A stretch of 64,000 nt of DNA, from the NCBI RefSeq assembly GCF_002278075.1, contig NZ_CP022990.1:2480001-2544000 (forward strand), written 5' to 3'. The stretch is from Paraburkholderia aromaticivorans. GTDB lineage: Bacteria > Pseudomonadota > Gammaproteobacteria > Burkholderiales > Burkholderiaceae. Shown here piece after piece: positions 9,222 through 19,053 of this stretch. A program made the translations under genes and the position numbers. How positions within the stretch are numbered: position 1 is the stretch's first letter; each line of letters begins with the position of its first letter. The notes under the pieces were generated by a model. That model did no database searches. It had not been told where the DNA came from and was given only the letters and a program-made list of their open reading frames with translations.

Positions 9222-9994
9222 GCGCGTGACAACACCGCCTGCAGGAATGCGCGTGTGCGCGGTTGTGATGGCGCCGAGAAAATCTCCGCGGGCGGCCCCG
9301 CTTCGACGATCACGCCGCCGTCCATGACTACCACTACGTTGGCCACTTCCTTCGCGAAGCCCATTTCGTGTGTGACGACCACCATCGTCATGCCTTCACT
9401 CGCGAGCAGCTTCATCACTTGCAGCACTTCGCCGACCAGTTCGGGATCGAGGGCGGACGTCGGTTCGTCGAACAGCATCACCCGCGGCTGCATCGCTAGC
9501 GCGCGAGCAATCGCAACCCGTTGCTTCTGACCGCCCGACAGACTCGCCGGCATCACATGCGCCTTGTGCGCGAGCCCGACTTTCTCCAGCAACGCCATCG
9601 CAGCCGATTCGGCCTGCGCCTTGCTGGCGCCACGCAACATGCGCGGCCCCACGGTGATGTTATGCAGCACCGACAGGTGCGGAAACAGATTGAACGACTG
9701 AAACACCATGCCGACTTCGGTGCGCAGCGCATTCAGCGAACGCTCTTTGAGCATCTCGCCATGGTCGACTAGCCGATGCCCACAAATGTCGATCGTGCCG
9801 CCTTCTGCTTGTTCAAGCCCATTGCAGCAGCGTAGAAATGTACTCTTGCCCGAGCCGCTCGGCCCGATCACCACCACGACCTGCTGCGGCTGGATATCGA
9901 AATCGATGCCGTTGAGCACCGTATGGGAGCCGAACGATTTGGTCAGCCCGCGAATGCTGACGATAGGCTCACTGACTTTGGCCACGGTATTCAT
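9218..9994 (-). CDS. Polar amino-acid ABC transporter ATP-binding protein
   Basis: 258 residues, GlnQ/HisP type. Walker [11 protein letters not shown]-loop in [17 protein letters not shown], signature LSGGQKQR, Walker [13 protein letters not shown] and the H-loop in [11 protein letters not shown] are all intact. It powers uptake through the permease encoded just upstream. Overlaps both neighbours by 4 bp, showing tight translational coupling with the permease and with hutG. Confidence 0.95.
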   Translation of the reverse strand: MNTVAKVSEPIVSIRGLTKSFGSHTVLNGIDFDIQPQQVVVVIGPSGSGKSTFLRCCNGLEQAEGGTIDICGHRLVDHGEMLKERSLNALRTEVGMVFQSFNLFPHLSVLHNITVGPRMLRGASKAQAESAAMALLEKVGLAHKAHVMPASLSGGQKQRVAIARALAMQPRVMLFDEPTSALDPELVGEVLQVMKLLASEGMTMVVVTHEMGFAKEVANVVVVMDGGVIVEAGPPAEIFSAPSQPRTRAFLQAVLSRA

Positions 9995-10659
9995 TGCACC
10001 ATTCCTCCAGCACGCAAACGACGTTCGACGCGATGCAGCGCGTAATTGGTCGCCTGCGTCAACACGAGATACACCAGCGCGATAGCGAGATACACTTCGA
10101 GCGAACGATACGACACGCTGATGATCTTCTGGCCTTCATGCATCAGATCGTCGATTGTCAGCAGCGACACCAGCGCCGAGTTCTTGATCAGCGCGATGAA
10201 TTCGTTGCCGAGTGGCGGGATCATCCGCACAATGGCCTGCGGCAGAATGATCGCGCGCATTGCCTGCCCCGACGACATGCCGATCGAACGCGCCGCTTCC
10301 ATCTGCCCGCGGTCGACTGACTGAATCGCGCCGCGCACGATCTCCGAGACATAAGCCGCAGAATACAGACCGAGCCCCAGCATGCCGCACACAAACGCCG
10401 GCAGCAGAATGCCGAATTGTGGGAGGCCGAAGAACAGCAGGAAGAGTTGCACCAGCAACGGCGTGCCGCGGAAGAACGTCAGGTACGCGGTGCAGAAGCC
10501 GTACACCATGCGCCGCTTCGGCGTCAGCCGGCCGATGCCGATCAGCAGGCCAAGCACGCAACTGAGCGCGAGCGATGCGGCGGTCACTTCGACCGTCACC
10601 AACGTGCCTCGCATGATGTCTGGCCAGCCGGCAATCACCGGCGAGAAATCAAGTTCCAT
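9991..10659 (-). CDS. Polar amino-acid ABC transporter permease
   Basis: 222 residues from the ATG at 10657-10659 (MELDFSP). HisM/GlnP-type inner-membrane protein with about five transmembrane segments. The start of the family signature is [18 protein letters not shown], and the EAA loop is [20 protein letters not shown]. Seventeen bases separate it from the binding-protein gene. A single permease gene suggests a homodimeric channel. Confidence 0.94.
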   Translation of the reverse strand: MELDFSPVIAGWPDIMRGTLVTVEVTAASLALSCVLGLLIGIGRLTPKRRMVYGFCTAYLTFFRGTPLLVQLFLLFFGLPQFGILLPAFVCGMLGLGLYSAAYVSEIVRGAIQSVDRGQMEAARSIGMSSGQAMRAIILPQAIVRMIPPLGNEFIALIKNSALVSLLTIDDLMHEGQKIISVSYRSLEVYLAIALVYLVLTQATNYALHRVERRLRAGGMVQ

Positions 10660-10676
10660 TTCGTTTGCCCGGCCGT

Positions 10677-11432
10677 TTATTGCGCACTCGCGCCGAACCA
10701 CTTCTTGACGATCGCCGCATACGTGCCGTCAGCCTTGATCTTGGCGAGCGCGGTGTTGAAGGAGGTCTTCAATTGCGGCTCGTCTTTGCGCACGGCGATG
10801 CCGTAGGCTTCGGTGGTCAGCGTTTTGTCGAGTACGCGGAAGCCGGTACGCGTTTTCGCGACTTGATACGCGGCCGGCTTACCCGTCACAGCAGCGTCGG
10901 CACGACCGATCCCCACCAGGTCGAACATTTCCTGGTTCTTCTCGACCTCGACGCGATTGATCTGCGGAAAGTTATCGCGTAGGAAGTTCACCGACTTCGT
11001 GCCCACCTGGACAGAGACTTTCTTGCCGTTCAGATCGGCCACCGTCTTGATCGGTGAATCGCTTTTGACCAGCACGGCCAGCCCCCCCGCGTAGTACGAA
11101 TCGGTGAAGTCGACCACTTTCGCGCGCTCGTCGGTAATGTAGATGCCAGAGATCGCAGCGTCGAATCGATGCGCGATCAGACCTGGAATCAGCCCTTTGA
11201 AGTCAATGTCGGTCCATTGCACGCGTTTACCCATCGCTTTCGCGAGCGCATTCATGAGGTCGACGTCGAAGCCGGTGCGCGCGCCGTTCTCGGTGTACTC
11301 CATCGGCGGGAATGTGGCGTCGGTGGCGACGTTCAGCACATCCGGCGTTTGTGCGGATGCCGCGCCGGAAAATCCGCCCAACGTCACGGCGAACGTGACG
11401 CATGCGAGGGACAACAGTCGTTGCAGCTTCAT
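10677..11432 (-). CDS. Polar amino-acid ABC transporter substrate-binding protein
   Basis: 251 residues. The signal peptide MKLQRLLSLACVTFAVTLGG ends near ASAQ, placing the protein in the periplasm. SBP_bac_3 family features: FPPMEYTENGARTGFDVDLM, GLIPGLIAHRFDAAISG, and the C-terminal AAIVKKWFG. AAGGAG precedes the ATG at 11430-11432, which I chose over a start nine codons upstream. First structural gene of the operon that ends in hutG. Histidine or glutamate-family ligands would fit that partner, but specificity is inferred. Confidence 0.94.
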   Translation of the reverse strand: MKLQRLLSLACVTFAVTLGGFSGAASAQTPDVLNVATDATFPPMEYTENGARTGFDVDLMNALAKAMGKRVQWTDIDFKGLIPGLIAHRFDAAISGIYITDERAKVVDFTDSYYAGGLAVLVKSDSPIKTVADLNGKKVSVQVGTKSVNFLRDNFPQINRVEVEKNQEMFDLVGIGRADAAVTGKPAAYQVAKTRTGFRVLDKTLTTEAYGIAVRKDEPQLKTSFNTALAKIKADGTYAAIVKKWFGASAQ

Positions 11433-11516
11433 GGGGTAGGCTCCTTGTGGTTCTTTCAAGTCATGCGGTTAATTCGGATCCCGAATTGCAGGATGAAATT
11501 GAAAAGCTTCGTCCCG

Positions 11517-12281
11517 TTACTCGGTTTGCATATGCTCGGAAATGGCGCGGGCCGTACGTAGCGTCCCGTCGATGAATTGGTTTTCTCGTCCGATGGCGCG
11601 CGTTGACGGCGCCATCAACGTGATCGACGCGCTGCTGCCGGCGCCGCGTCCACTGTGATGAAAGATCGGGGCACTGACACCCCACACGCCCGGGTCGACT
11701 TCGCTGTCACTAACGGCGTAGCCCTGGGCTCGAATCTGTTGAAGTTCTGCTTCGATCGCGGCACGGCCGACGGGGTCGTTGTCGAACACGCTGTCGAGCA
11801 CTTCGACGCGCGCCCTGTCTGCCATGAATGCCAATAGGGATTTCGCCGAGGCGCCCGCCTTGAGCGGCACGGCGCGGCCTTTCTCGAACGAGCAGCGCAA
11901 CGAATGCTGGCTGTCGACCATCTCAAGGCACATCACCTGGTGCCTCACCGCGACCACCAGTCCAATGCTTTCCTGCGACGCGCGCGCGAGCTGCTGCATC
12001 TCATTGCGGCTCGCTTCGACGAGCAGCGAATTCACATCGAAGCCAAGCGCGAGTTGCAAGCTGATCGGACCGGGCGCGTAGTACCCGGCGTTTTCGGCGA
12101 CGAAACCCCAACGCTTGAGCAGCGCGATTTGACGGTACAGCGTGCTTTGCGCAAGCCCGGTCACGGCTAGCAGATCTTTGACTGACATCGCCTTGCCATG
12201 ACTGGCGAGCGCGGCCAGCACCAGCAACACGCGTTCGGCTCCTGTCACACCCTGTTCCACATTCACGATCACGCCACCCAC
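11517..12281 (-). CDS. IclR-family transcriptional regulator
   Basis: 254 residues. An N-terminal winged helix (DLLAVTGLAQSTLYRQIALL) and an IclR effector domain carrying LKAGASAKSLLAFM. It lies 84 bp upstream of the ABC-hutG operon on the same strand, so it probably controls that operon. The first codon is uncertain: several in-frame GTG codons lie near 12281, and MNVEQGVTGAERVL from the GTG at 12263 is a plausible shorter start. Confidence 0.9.
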   Translation of the reverse strand: MGGVIVNVEQGVTGAERVLLVLAALASHGKAMSVKDLLAVTGLAQSTLYRQIALLKRWGFVAENAGYYAPGPISLQLALGFDVNSLLVEASRNEMQQLARASQESIGLVVAVRHQVMCLEMVDSQHSLRCSFEKGRAVPLKAGASAKSLLAFMADRARVEVLDSVFDNDPVGRAAIEAELQQIRAQGYAVSDSEVDPGVWGVSAPIFHHSGRGAGSSASITLMAPSTRAIGRENQFIDGTLRTARAISEHMQTE

Positions 12282-12667
12282 GATCCAACAAGAACTCAGA
12301 ATGCCAGACTATTCTCGAATTTCAAAAATCCTATTCCCATTCAGTGGGAATAAAAGGGGAGGGATTTCCCGAGGAAGGCACATCGGCAGCACGGATAGTC
12401 CTGGCACTGGACTATTCGAGGCGTTGAAAAGGAAACGATGTCCAGAATGGACCGGGTCTTCGCCCGGACTCTTTTTCGACTGAAGTAGGTATCAGGCGCG
12501 CTCAAGTTTCCGGCTGTCGCGAACGGCCGAAGTGGCCGAGGACTTCCCTGGGAGGTATCGTCGGGAGCGGCAGTTGTAACATTGGTGCCTGCCCTACAGC
12601 AGGTGAATGACGAGTAACATCGCAACCCGGCGACGGTTCTGGCCGATACGTTCTTGCATGACGAATC
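12282..12667. other. No supported gene
   Basis: Upstream region of the IclR gene. Open frames here have no recognisable domain. It contains a short A/T-rich patch at 12310-12365 unlike the surrounding GC-rich DNA, the likely promoter region. Confidence 0.35.
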
Positions 12668-12943
12668 TCCGTCGGCCCCGACGTGACGAAATGCGGCGAG
12701 CAGCGAAAGATCGTAGGCAACCTTCAACGCGGCGCACGCGACTAGTTGGGGCACTGAGCCAGCCAAGGCCCAGCAATACTCCTGAAAGGGTGGGCGCGAG
12801 CGCTGCAGCCAGGCGTCGCGGAACCGCAGTAAAGCTTGCCGCCACGAGGTGCTGCCCGGGCGTGACGACCGACATCACGTAGGCGCTGCGCGTGGGCACA
12901 TCCATCTGGGAAGAGCACTGCGTGCGAGGAGTAGCGTCTGGGG
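12668..12943 (-). pseudogene. MFS transporter remnant (C-terminal helices, frameshifted)
   Basis: Three frames in succession encode adjoining parts of the end of a major facilitator protein: LLLARSAL near 12915-12943, then QMDVPTRSAYVMSVVTP and FTAVPRRLAAALAPTLSG at 12747-12908, then ACAALKVAYDLSLLAAFRHV at 12668-12750. The order matches the last helices of a DHA-type MFS permease. At least two frameshifts and the absence of the first ten helices show a dead fragment. Confidence 0.65.
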
Positions 12944-13470
12944 CTGGCGCCGAGCGTCGGAGAGATTCGCCGCCGCGGGCTTCGCCACGTCGAATTGTGG
13001 CCGCGGGGCGCGACTTGAAAGTAGCGCGTTGACGAGGCAGGTCGCACGTCGGTGAACCGGGAAGCCACTCGGATCGCTCGAATTGCTTGTGCTCTCCAGC
13101 ATGGCGCGCGCCGAAAAGCGGCTTCCCACGCGACATCGGACGGAATATTTCGAGGCCCACTCACGTTCTATTACCGAGGTTCGCCTGCTCTGGCGAGCAC
13201 GGTCCTTCATCCGCGATGAATCCACGCGCGCAATGCGTGCAAGCCTGCTTGCACGCATTGCCTGAAGGCGAAGTGATGTGCGCCGCGAACAGTGGTCACC
13301 AGCGGCCACGATGATGACGAGGGTTCCTACTCATCCATATTGGCGAACGTGTCTACTGACGCGCAACGGTCATCGAGAGAATAGTTGCTCCACTAGCCCT
13401 CGGGGCCGGCGAACCCGGCACCGTGGTTCAACGCGTCTTGCGGCCTGCGGCCCTTTCGGGAAGAAATATT
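12944..13470. other. No supported gene
   Basis: Several overlapping arginine-rich open frames on both strands look like shadows of GC-rich non-coding DNA. It may hold further decayed sequence of the MFS gene, but none is recognisable. A near-perfect palindrome occurs at 13226-13263, where GCAATGCGTGCAAGCCTGC is followed by its inverted partner GCTTGCACGCATTGC. Confidence 0.4.
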
Positions 13471-13887
13471 ATGATCGGCAGAAACCATACTGTGTGCGTG
13501 ATGACGGCGATTGCGCTCGGCTTTGTGCCGCTGAGCGGTCATGCGGACGATACGATCCGTGTCAAGCTAACGAACAAGACGATTCAACTCGATCCTGGCA
13601 CAGCGAAGGCCGGACGCGTCACGTTCGAGGTGAACAACGCAGCGAACGGCGATACCGAACATGAGTTCGTGGTGCTGAGGACAGACATGGACGACGCGCA
13701 TCTGCCCGTCCACAAAGGCCAGGTTACGGAAAGCCGGTTCAAGAAAATGGGCGAGGTGGAAGATTTGGCGCAGGGTTCGACGAGGCGCCTGTCATTGAAG
13801 CTCGCGCCAGGCCGCTACGTGCTGATTTGCAACCGTCCGGGGCACTATGAGATGGGCATGCACACATCGTTCGTCGTTGCGCGCTGA
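13471..13887 (+). CDS. Cupredoxin-domain (blue-copper-like) periplasmic protein
   Basis: 138 residues with an N-terminal signal peptide ending near GHADD. The beta-sandwich has a plausible type-1 copper site: H64 (TEHEF), C120 and H125 (LICNRPGHYEMGMH), and M128 or M130, the usual His-Cys-His-Met order. Likely a small periplasmic electron carrier or copper-binding protein. The start is the ATG at 13471, preceded by GGGAAGAA. Monocistronic; the partner enzyme is unknown. Confidence 0.85.
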   Translation: MIGRNHTVCVMTAIALGFVPLSGHADDTIRVKLTNKTIQLDPGTAKAGRVTFEVNNAANGDTEHEFVVLRTDMDDAHLPVHKGQVTESRFKKMGEVEDLAQGSTRRLSLKLAPGRYVLICNRPGHYEMGMHTSFVVAR

Positions 13888-13985
13888 GGCGAAGCATAGT
13901 TTTCCCGTCGTTGCAGCACATCGATAGCGACGCGCGACTTCGTAACGCCCATGGGAAAGGCTCTGATCGAGCGGATCAACGCCGT

Positions 13986-14966
13986 TCAGATTGGCTGTGC
14001 TGAAAGCCGATAGTGAAGGCTACGCGGCTTTCCGGCGAGAAACCTTAATCCGGAGCGGTCCACGAGAGGGTGGGTGGCAGGCGGGACCACCACGCGTCCG
14101 AGATCAAAGAAACTGTTAGCCGGTTCGACCCCTAGCGCGAAGTTCTTCCCGCACCACGGTGCGTTTGTCCGGCCGCCGTTGCTAATCCAAAGCAAGGCGT
14201 CTGGAAGCTCGTCGGCATGCCAGTCAAGCAGAACGTCGGCGCCGCGGGCTGCGTACCTCAAGACAAAGGGCGGTTGGCAACCTGCAATCTGCACGATTTC
14301 TTCAGTCGCGGCCGTGAGGGGCAGCAGGGTCACATCCAGAGATCCGGTTGCGGTTGGAAGTGCTGTGAGCGATGTGGCAGTGCGGTCCGGCAAAATTCTA
14401 GACACCCCTGGCTCTACAGCGGCCGGGTAGCTATGGATTGTCCGATAAGGACATCCGAGGATTTCAACTCCGTCGAGCGGTACAGCGAATGTCGGGTGAT
14501 GGGCCACCGGCAACATGACCTCTCCCCGAACGCGGACCGTCAGCGAGACGTCCAGAATCGGTGCATTGGGAGTGGCTTTGATGACACGCTCAAGACTCTC
14601 GATCTCGCCGTCTTTCGGGTAGTCGATTCGAAGACGGAGGGTGTGCGACGTCTGGTCCACCAGTTGCCAGCGATGGTTTGATCCATAGCCGTGATCCCAG
14701 TCGTCGGGGGAATTCAGTAGGTCATAATCTCTCGGCAGGCCACTGGGAGGATGGACGGTGCCAAACGGAAGACATGGCCACTCGCCGCGCAACGCCCGCA
14801 TAAGTCCAGGCCACCGCGCATCTTCACCCCACGGTGCAACATGGAGCGGCGAGATGCTTCGACCTCCGCCGAGTTCGAATCGGACAGGCCCGAGCATTGC
14901 GCCCAGCGACTGGACCGTTGCTTCGCCGTGCGCCCACTTCAATGTCCAACGAGTTATTGCACTCAC
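13986..14966 (-). CDS. Aldose 1-epimerase (mutarotase)-fold protein
   Basis: 326 residues from a GTG start, with GGAGGAAAGGAA upstream. The fold is recognisable from the HPTFAVP segment (catalytic His region), the WISNGGRTNAPW stretch and the C-terminal GVEPANSFFD, with a conserved Glu near the end as in galactose mutarotase-like proteins. Probably interconverts sugar anomers or binds a sugar. It follows a sugar-binding-protein gene on the same strand, but a terminator separates them. Confidence 0.75.
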   Translation of the reverse strand: MSAITRWTLKWAHGEATVQSLGAMLGPVRFELGGGRSISPLHVAPWGEDARWPGLMRALRGEWPCLPFGTVHPPSGLPRDYDLLNSPDDWDHGYGSNHRWQLVDQTSHTLRLRIDYPKDGEIESLERVIKATPNAPILDVSLTVRVRGEVMLPVAHHPTFAVPLDGVEILGCPYRTIHSYPAAVEPGVSRILPDRTATSLTALPTATGSLDVTLLPLTAATEEIVQIAGCQPPFVLRYAARGADVLLDWHADELPDALLWISNGGRTNAPWCGKNFALGVEPANSFFDLGRVVVPPATHPLVDRSGLRFLAGKPRSLHYRLSAQPI

Positions 14967-15092
14967 GGTTCCTTTCCTCCGGCGGTTCCCGCCAGACTGG
15001 CCTGCGGATCGTCAACACGGACCGTCGGTATATTCTGTCGCGTCGCATCGTATGACCGACGGGTCAGCAGGGGCTCCATAAGCGGATCCCCG

Positions 15093-15123
15093 GTGAAAAG
15101 AAAGCCCGCGCGAACGGCGGGCT
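15093..15123 (-). terminator. Rho-independent terminator after the sugar-binding protein
   Basis: Perfect 7-bp stem AGCCCGC / GCGGGCT with a 7-nt loop. On the minus strand it is followed by TTTCTTTTC. It lies about 110 nt after the stop of the gene at 15233 and separates it from the epimerase gene. Confidence 0.75.
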
Positions 15124-15232
15124 AAATCCCTGTCCTGGGAGACATGGAGGAGACGTTCATAAAGGTCACCTGATATCCCGAATGACCTTGCGTGACCGCT
15201 TGATTTGCGCGTGGCGGCACCGAAACTCGTAC

Positions 15233-16480
15233 CTATTTGATCTTCGCCGCAGCGGCGACCTTGCGCACTGCTTCTTGCGGATCTTCATTCGAGTTCATGA
15301 AGCCTGTTACCACATCGGTAATCGCGCCTTCGGTGGCTGACGATTGAACATCCCCGAACGCGAAGGACGGAAAGAACGTGTTGGATTTGATGGTGGTTTG
15401 CTCGTCTGCGTAGGATTTCTTCGCACAGGCGTCGAATTTGTCCATTGAAACATCCTGCCTGACTGGAATCGAACCCTTGTAAAGACTGAATTGCTCCTGG
15501 AAGGCGGGGGACATGATTGTTCTCGCCAACGCAAGCTGTCCAGGCGTCGCATCTTTTTTGCCGTTCTGCTGGAAGAAGACGAACGAGTCCACCGTGTAGG
15601 TGAAGGAGTTCGACGTACCCGGCGCAGCCGCGCAGATATAGTCGACATCCGCTTTCTTGTTAGCATTCGCGAACTCGCCTTTCGCCCAATCACCCATGAA
15701 CTGCATTCCGCCCGATCCGTTGATGACCATTGCGGTCGCGAGATTCCAGTCGCGACCGGCGGAGCCTTTGTCGAAGTAACCCTGAATCCGCCGGACAATC
15801 TGGAACACCTGCAACATCTGCGGCGAAGTGAGTGTTTTCTGGTCGAGGTCGATCAAGGCCTTGCGATAAAAATCCGCGCCCTGAGAAAGCACAACAGCCT
15901 CCCAGATGGTCATGTCTTGCCATGGCTGCCCACCACGCGCGACGGGCGTAATGCCCGCAGCGCGAAACTTGTCGGCGAGCGCGAAGAATTCCGGCCACGT
16001 CGTAGGCGGCTTGCCTCCCACTTTATCGAGGTTGGCTTTGTTGAACCACAGCCAGTTGATTCGGTGCACCGAGAATGGCGCGGCCACGTAGTGGCCTTTC
16101 GACATCATGGTCTTGTCAATTTGCGCCGGAAGCTGGGCTTTCCAGTCGGTAGCGGATTTATCTATATCGACCAACACGCCCTGATCAGCCCAGTCCTGTA
16201 TCAGCGGCCCCTTGATCTGCGCAGCCGACGGTGCGTTACCGGACATGACCTGTGTCTTCAACGCCGTCATCGCAGCCGCACCCGCCCCTCCGGCTATGGC
16301 GAAGTCTTTCCACTCGTAGCCTTGTTTATTCATATCGTCCTTAAGCACTCTGATCGCCTTCGATTCGCCGCCCGAGGTCCACCAGTGCAATACAGAAAGC
16401 GACTCGGCAGCAGTTGCGACCTGTGCGCCTGTGGCAAGCGCCGCTGCGACAATTGCAGCTGACATGAGTGTTGTTTTCAT
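15233..16480 (-). CDS. Sugar ABC transporter substrate-binding protein (glucose/mannose type), orphan
   Basis: 415 residues of the extracellular solute-binding family 1. The signal peptide ends near TAAES and is followed by LSVLHWWTSGGESKA, which is characteristic of GtsA-like glucose/mannose binding proteins. RGGQPWQDMTIWEAV and NGSGGMQFMGDWAKGEF are also typical. GGAGACAG precedes the ATG. No permease or ATPase genes flank it; the next genes are an epimerase-like protein and a DUF1479 protein. It must work with a transporter encoded elsewhere or act as a sensor ligand carrier. Confidence 0.9.
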   Translation of the reverse strand: MKTTLMSAAIVAAALATGAQVATAAESLSVLHWWTSGGESKAIRVLKDDMNKQGYEWKDFAIAGGAGAAAMTALKTQVMSGNAPSAAQIKGPLIQDWADQGVLVDIDKSATDWKAQLPAQIDKTMMSKGHYVAAPFSVHRINWLWFNKANLDKVGGKPPTTWPEFFALADKFRAAGITPVARGGQPWQDMTIWEAVVLSQGADFYRKALIDLDQKTLTSPQMLQVFQIVRRIQGYFDKGSAGRDWNLATAMVINGSGGMQFMGDWAKGEFANANKKADVDYICAAAPGTSNSFTYTVDSFVFFQQNGKKDATPGQLALARTIMSPAFQEQFSLYKGSIPVRQDVSMDKFDACAKKSYADEQTTIKSNTFFPSFAFGDVQSSATEGAITDVVTGFMNSNEDPQEAVRKVAAAAKIK

Positions 16481-16553
16481 TGCTGTCTCCGTTAGTTTTC
16501 TTTATGAATCACCAGACAGGCGCACCTCACGATGGCGTGCGTCAGGGTAGCGC

Positions 16554-17798
16554 TTACAGATCGAAACCGAGTTGAGCTTTACCGAGGGGCGTCAGATCTT
16601 CGACGGTAGCCCGCCCGACAAAGTCGACTTCGAAATGGTCGGCCGGGAAGTCAGGCGGGCTCTTGCCTTCAAGGAAACTGGGCAACTGGCGCTTGAGGTA
16701 TTCGTCGTTCTTGGCACACGTGGGCGCCGACGCGATATACATCACGTTGCTGTAGCCTGCGCCGCGGTGCGCATCTTCCACTGCGTGGATCACGTCGCTA
16801 TGCCAGAACACGGTGTCGCCCGCCTGCATGTGGGGAATCGATGAGAGCGCATCGAAAAGCGGCGCATGAAATTCCGGCTTGATGGAGAGCGCGCGGCCTG
16901 GCATCGCGCCGCACAGATCGTCGTCGGCGACATCGTCCTGAAGCGCGCGCAACAGGATATAAGCCATCGAATTTGCTATAGGTACGAGTTGCAGCGTGCC
17001 GTCGCCAGGGCCTTGCGGCGTCAACGCAGTCCACCCCTGAAACGTGCGGAACATCGAACACACTGCGGGCGACGCGATCTCTTCGACGTCCGGCCGGAAC
17101 GCGGCGTCGAACGGATCGTACTGACGCCAGTTGCCATCGAACACATGCCGGTACACCTTGCGGAAGTTGCCCTCGATCCACCGCTCGACCGAGCCGCCAT
17201 CGCAATGCGCGGACAAGCCCAATGACTCGGAGCCGGGCGGCCGCCGACGCATCCGGTCCGCGTAGACCGGCACTCGCTCTGGATCGAAATGGACCCGGCC
17301 TTCACTCTCGTTGCGCCACAAGCGGTTCAGAAAGACCCGGGCGGCAGTCAGCGACGGCGCCTGGCGCGCGAGGACCTGCGGCTTTGACCAGTACACGCCG
17401 TAAATCTGTGGCTTGCTCGATGCGAGCTGGCCAAAGTATTTGTCCTCGGCTCGATTCTGCAGGCGCGTATTCAGGTCGTTGCGTTCCACGTAGTCCGCGA
17501 TATCGCGGTCCCACCTTTCCACTAGAGCGCGATCGAACACATTGCGGATCACACACGCACCACGCGTTTTGACGAGTTCGATCTGTTCGGCGCTCACGCG
17601 CTGCTCCGCTATGTCGGAGAACTGGATCTCGGGGATCACGTTTTCGCCGCGACTACGTTGCGCGGCAATTCTGCTGGCTTCGGTGCGAATCGCTTCATCC
17701 ACCTCGGCGAAAACCTCCCGATAGTTCGGAAGTCGTGCGCGAAGCTCCTGCTTGGCCTGCCGAATGGCTGCCGGCAGATCGTCGATAATGAGTGCCAT
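16554..17798 (-). CDS. DUF1479 protein (YbiU-like, putative 2-oxoglutarate/Fe(II) oxygenase fold)
   Basis: 414 residues, close to the 420 of E. coli Ybi[14 protein letters not shown] supplies a His-x-Asp pair, and a distal His lies in [14 protein letters not shown], consistent with the jelly-roll Fe(II) facial triad. The biochemical role of the family is not established. AAGGAGACG precedes the ATG. Divergent from an AraC regulator that probably controls it, and upstream of a sugar-binding protein gene by 73 bp, so the two may share a transcript. Confidence 0.85.
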   Translation of the reverse strand: MALIIDDLPAAIRQAKQELRARLPNYREVFAEVDEAIRTEASRIAAQRSRGENVIPEIQFSDIAEQRVSAEQIELVKTRGACVIRNVFDRALVERWDRDIADYVERNDLNTRLQNRAEDKYFGQLASSKPQIYGVYWSKPQVLARQAPSLTAARVFLNRLWRNESEGRVHFDPERVPVYADRMRRRPPGSESLGLSAHCDGGSVERWIEGNFRKVYRHVFDGNWRQYDPFDAAFRPDVEEIASPAVCSMFRTFQGWTALTPQGPGDGTLQLVPIANSMAYILLRALQDDVADDDLCGAMPGRALSIKPEFHAPLFDALSSIPHMQAGDTVFWHSDVIHAVEDAHRGAGYSNVMYIASAPTCAKNDEYLKRQLPSFLEGKSPPDFPADHFEVDFVGRATVEDLTPLGKAQLGFDL

Positions 17799-17893
17799 GA
17801 TCGTCTCCTTGTGGGTTCTGCTGTATCTGCAGCATAGGCTGACCGCACTGGCGAAAGTGATACTATCCAGACAATTTCTTTGCGCCTTCAGTC

Positions 17894-18850
17894 ATGAAGC
17901 CAGCCTACGAACATGTCGAGTTTGGCGACGACTGCTCGGTCAGGGTTTACCACCGGCGTCTGCCGCGCATTCCGTTTGAATGGCACCATCATCCCGAATA
18001 CGAACTGACCCTGACGCTGAATAGTCACGGCAAGCGCTATATCGGGGATTCGATTGCGGACTATGTCGACGACGACCTGGTTCTCGTGCCACCGAATCTT
18101 CCTCATACGTGGGCGTCGAATCGTTCGATTGACGCGGCATCTCCACAGGTTGCAATCGTGATCTGGTTCGGCGGCGACTGGGCGCGGCGGCTTGCGGACG
18201 TGTGCCCGGAATATGCGCCTTTGCGTAACCTGTTGCGTCGCGCAGCTTGCGGACTGGCATTCAGTGCGCAGGTCGGCGCCGCGATGCGCGCTCAGGTCGA
18301 CAATCTGCTGTCCGGCGCTGCGCGAGAACGCCTTGCCGCGGCACTCAATGTCTTGTGCATGCTCGCAGAAGCACCCGGTGATCCGCTTGCTTCGCCGACC
18401 GCGTTTAGCGACCGTGCAGAGGGTCCTTCAGGGCACGAGCCGGAGCGTATAAACCGCGTGCTCTCAATGATCGATTTACGTTTCGCCGAACCGCTGCGCC
18501 TATCCGAACTTTGCGACGCCGCCAATGTGTCGGAACGTTCTCTGGCTCGCTACTTCGAGCAGCACATTGGAGAGAGCGTGGGGCGATATATCGCGCGAGT
18601 CAGGATTGGACACGCCTGCCGGATGCTCGCGCACACCTCGACTCCCATTTCCGTGGTTGCAGCCCACTCCGGGTTTCCGAACGTGGCTAATTTCAATCGG
18701 CAGTTCAAAGCGTTGAAGGAACTCACGCCCGCCGCATACCGCAAACAGTTCGCGGCCGGCGATATTGCCGAAACAGACGCCAGTCCGCAGATCGACGAAC
18801 GCTCACCTTCGTTGCAACGGAACCCGCGACTACCGAAATCCATTGCGTAA
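17894..18850 (+). CDS. AraC-family transcriptional regulator
   Basis: 318 residues. An N-terminal cupin-like sensing domain ([20 protein letters not shown]) and a C-terminal double helix-turn-helix: [19 protein letters not shown], then the second helix with [20 protein letters not shown]. This layout is common in regulators of carbohydrate genes. Divergent from the DUF1479 gene with 95 bp between starts, where a TGCTG-N6-CAGCA dyad at 17819-17834 could be a binding site. Confidence 0.9.
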   Translation: MKPAYEHVEFGDDCSVRVYHRRLPRIPFEWHHHPEYELTLTLNSHGKRYIGDSIADYVDDDLVLVPPNLPHTWASNRSIDAASPQVAIVIWFGGDWARRLADVCPEYAPLRNLLRRAACGLAFSAQVGAAMRAQVDNLLSGAARERLAAALNVLCMLAEAPGDPLASPTAFSDRAEGPSGHEPERINRVLSMIDLRFAEPLRLSELCDAANVSERSLARYFEQHIGESVGRYIARVRIGHACRMLAHTSTPISVVAAHSGFPNVANFNRQFKALKELTPAAYRKQFAAGDIAETDASPQIDERSPSLQRNPRLPKSIA

Positions 18851-18904
18851 CGCAGGCAAGGGACCCCAAGCGCCGGATTGAGGCTGGCCGCATTGGGATG
18901 CCTT

Positions 18905-19053
18905 TTCCCTCGAGTCACTGCCGCCGTGTGATAAACGATATCCGCCAGGCTGACCGGCAATGTCGTGGTGTGGCCCTGCAGTACGTTGCCGAGTGAGTCG
19001 CCCACCAGCGCCCTATCGGGTCGAAATAGGCCGGTCGTCGTTGGATCGAGTTC
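18905..19053 (-). pseudogene. panB: panB fragment (ketopantoate hydroxymethyltransferase, N-terminal part)
   Basis: About 50 codons match the PanB active-site region: [14 protein letters not shown], followed by [20 protein letters not shown], against the family pattern LVGDSLGMxxQGHxSTLPVTxxDIxYHTxAVxRG. It breaks off at the left terminal repeat of the IS element, and after the RG the homology ends. The N-terminal strand expected beyond the element's right end was not recognisable, so the IS probably landed in or next to an already damaged fragment. Confidence 0.65.
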
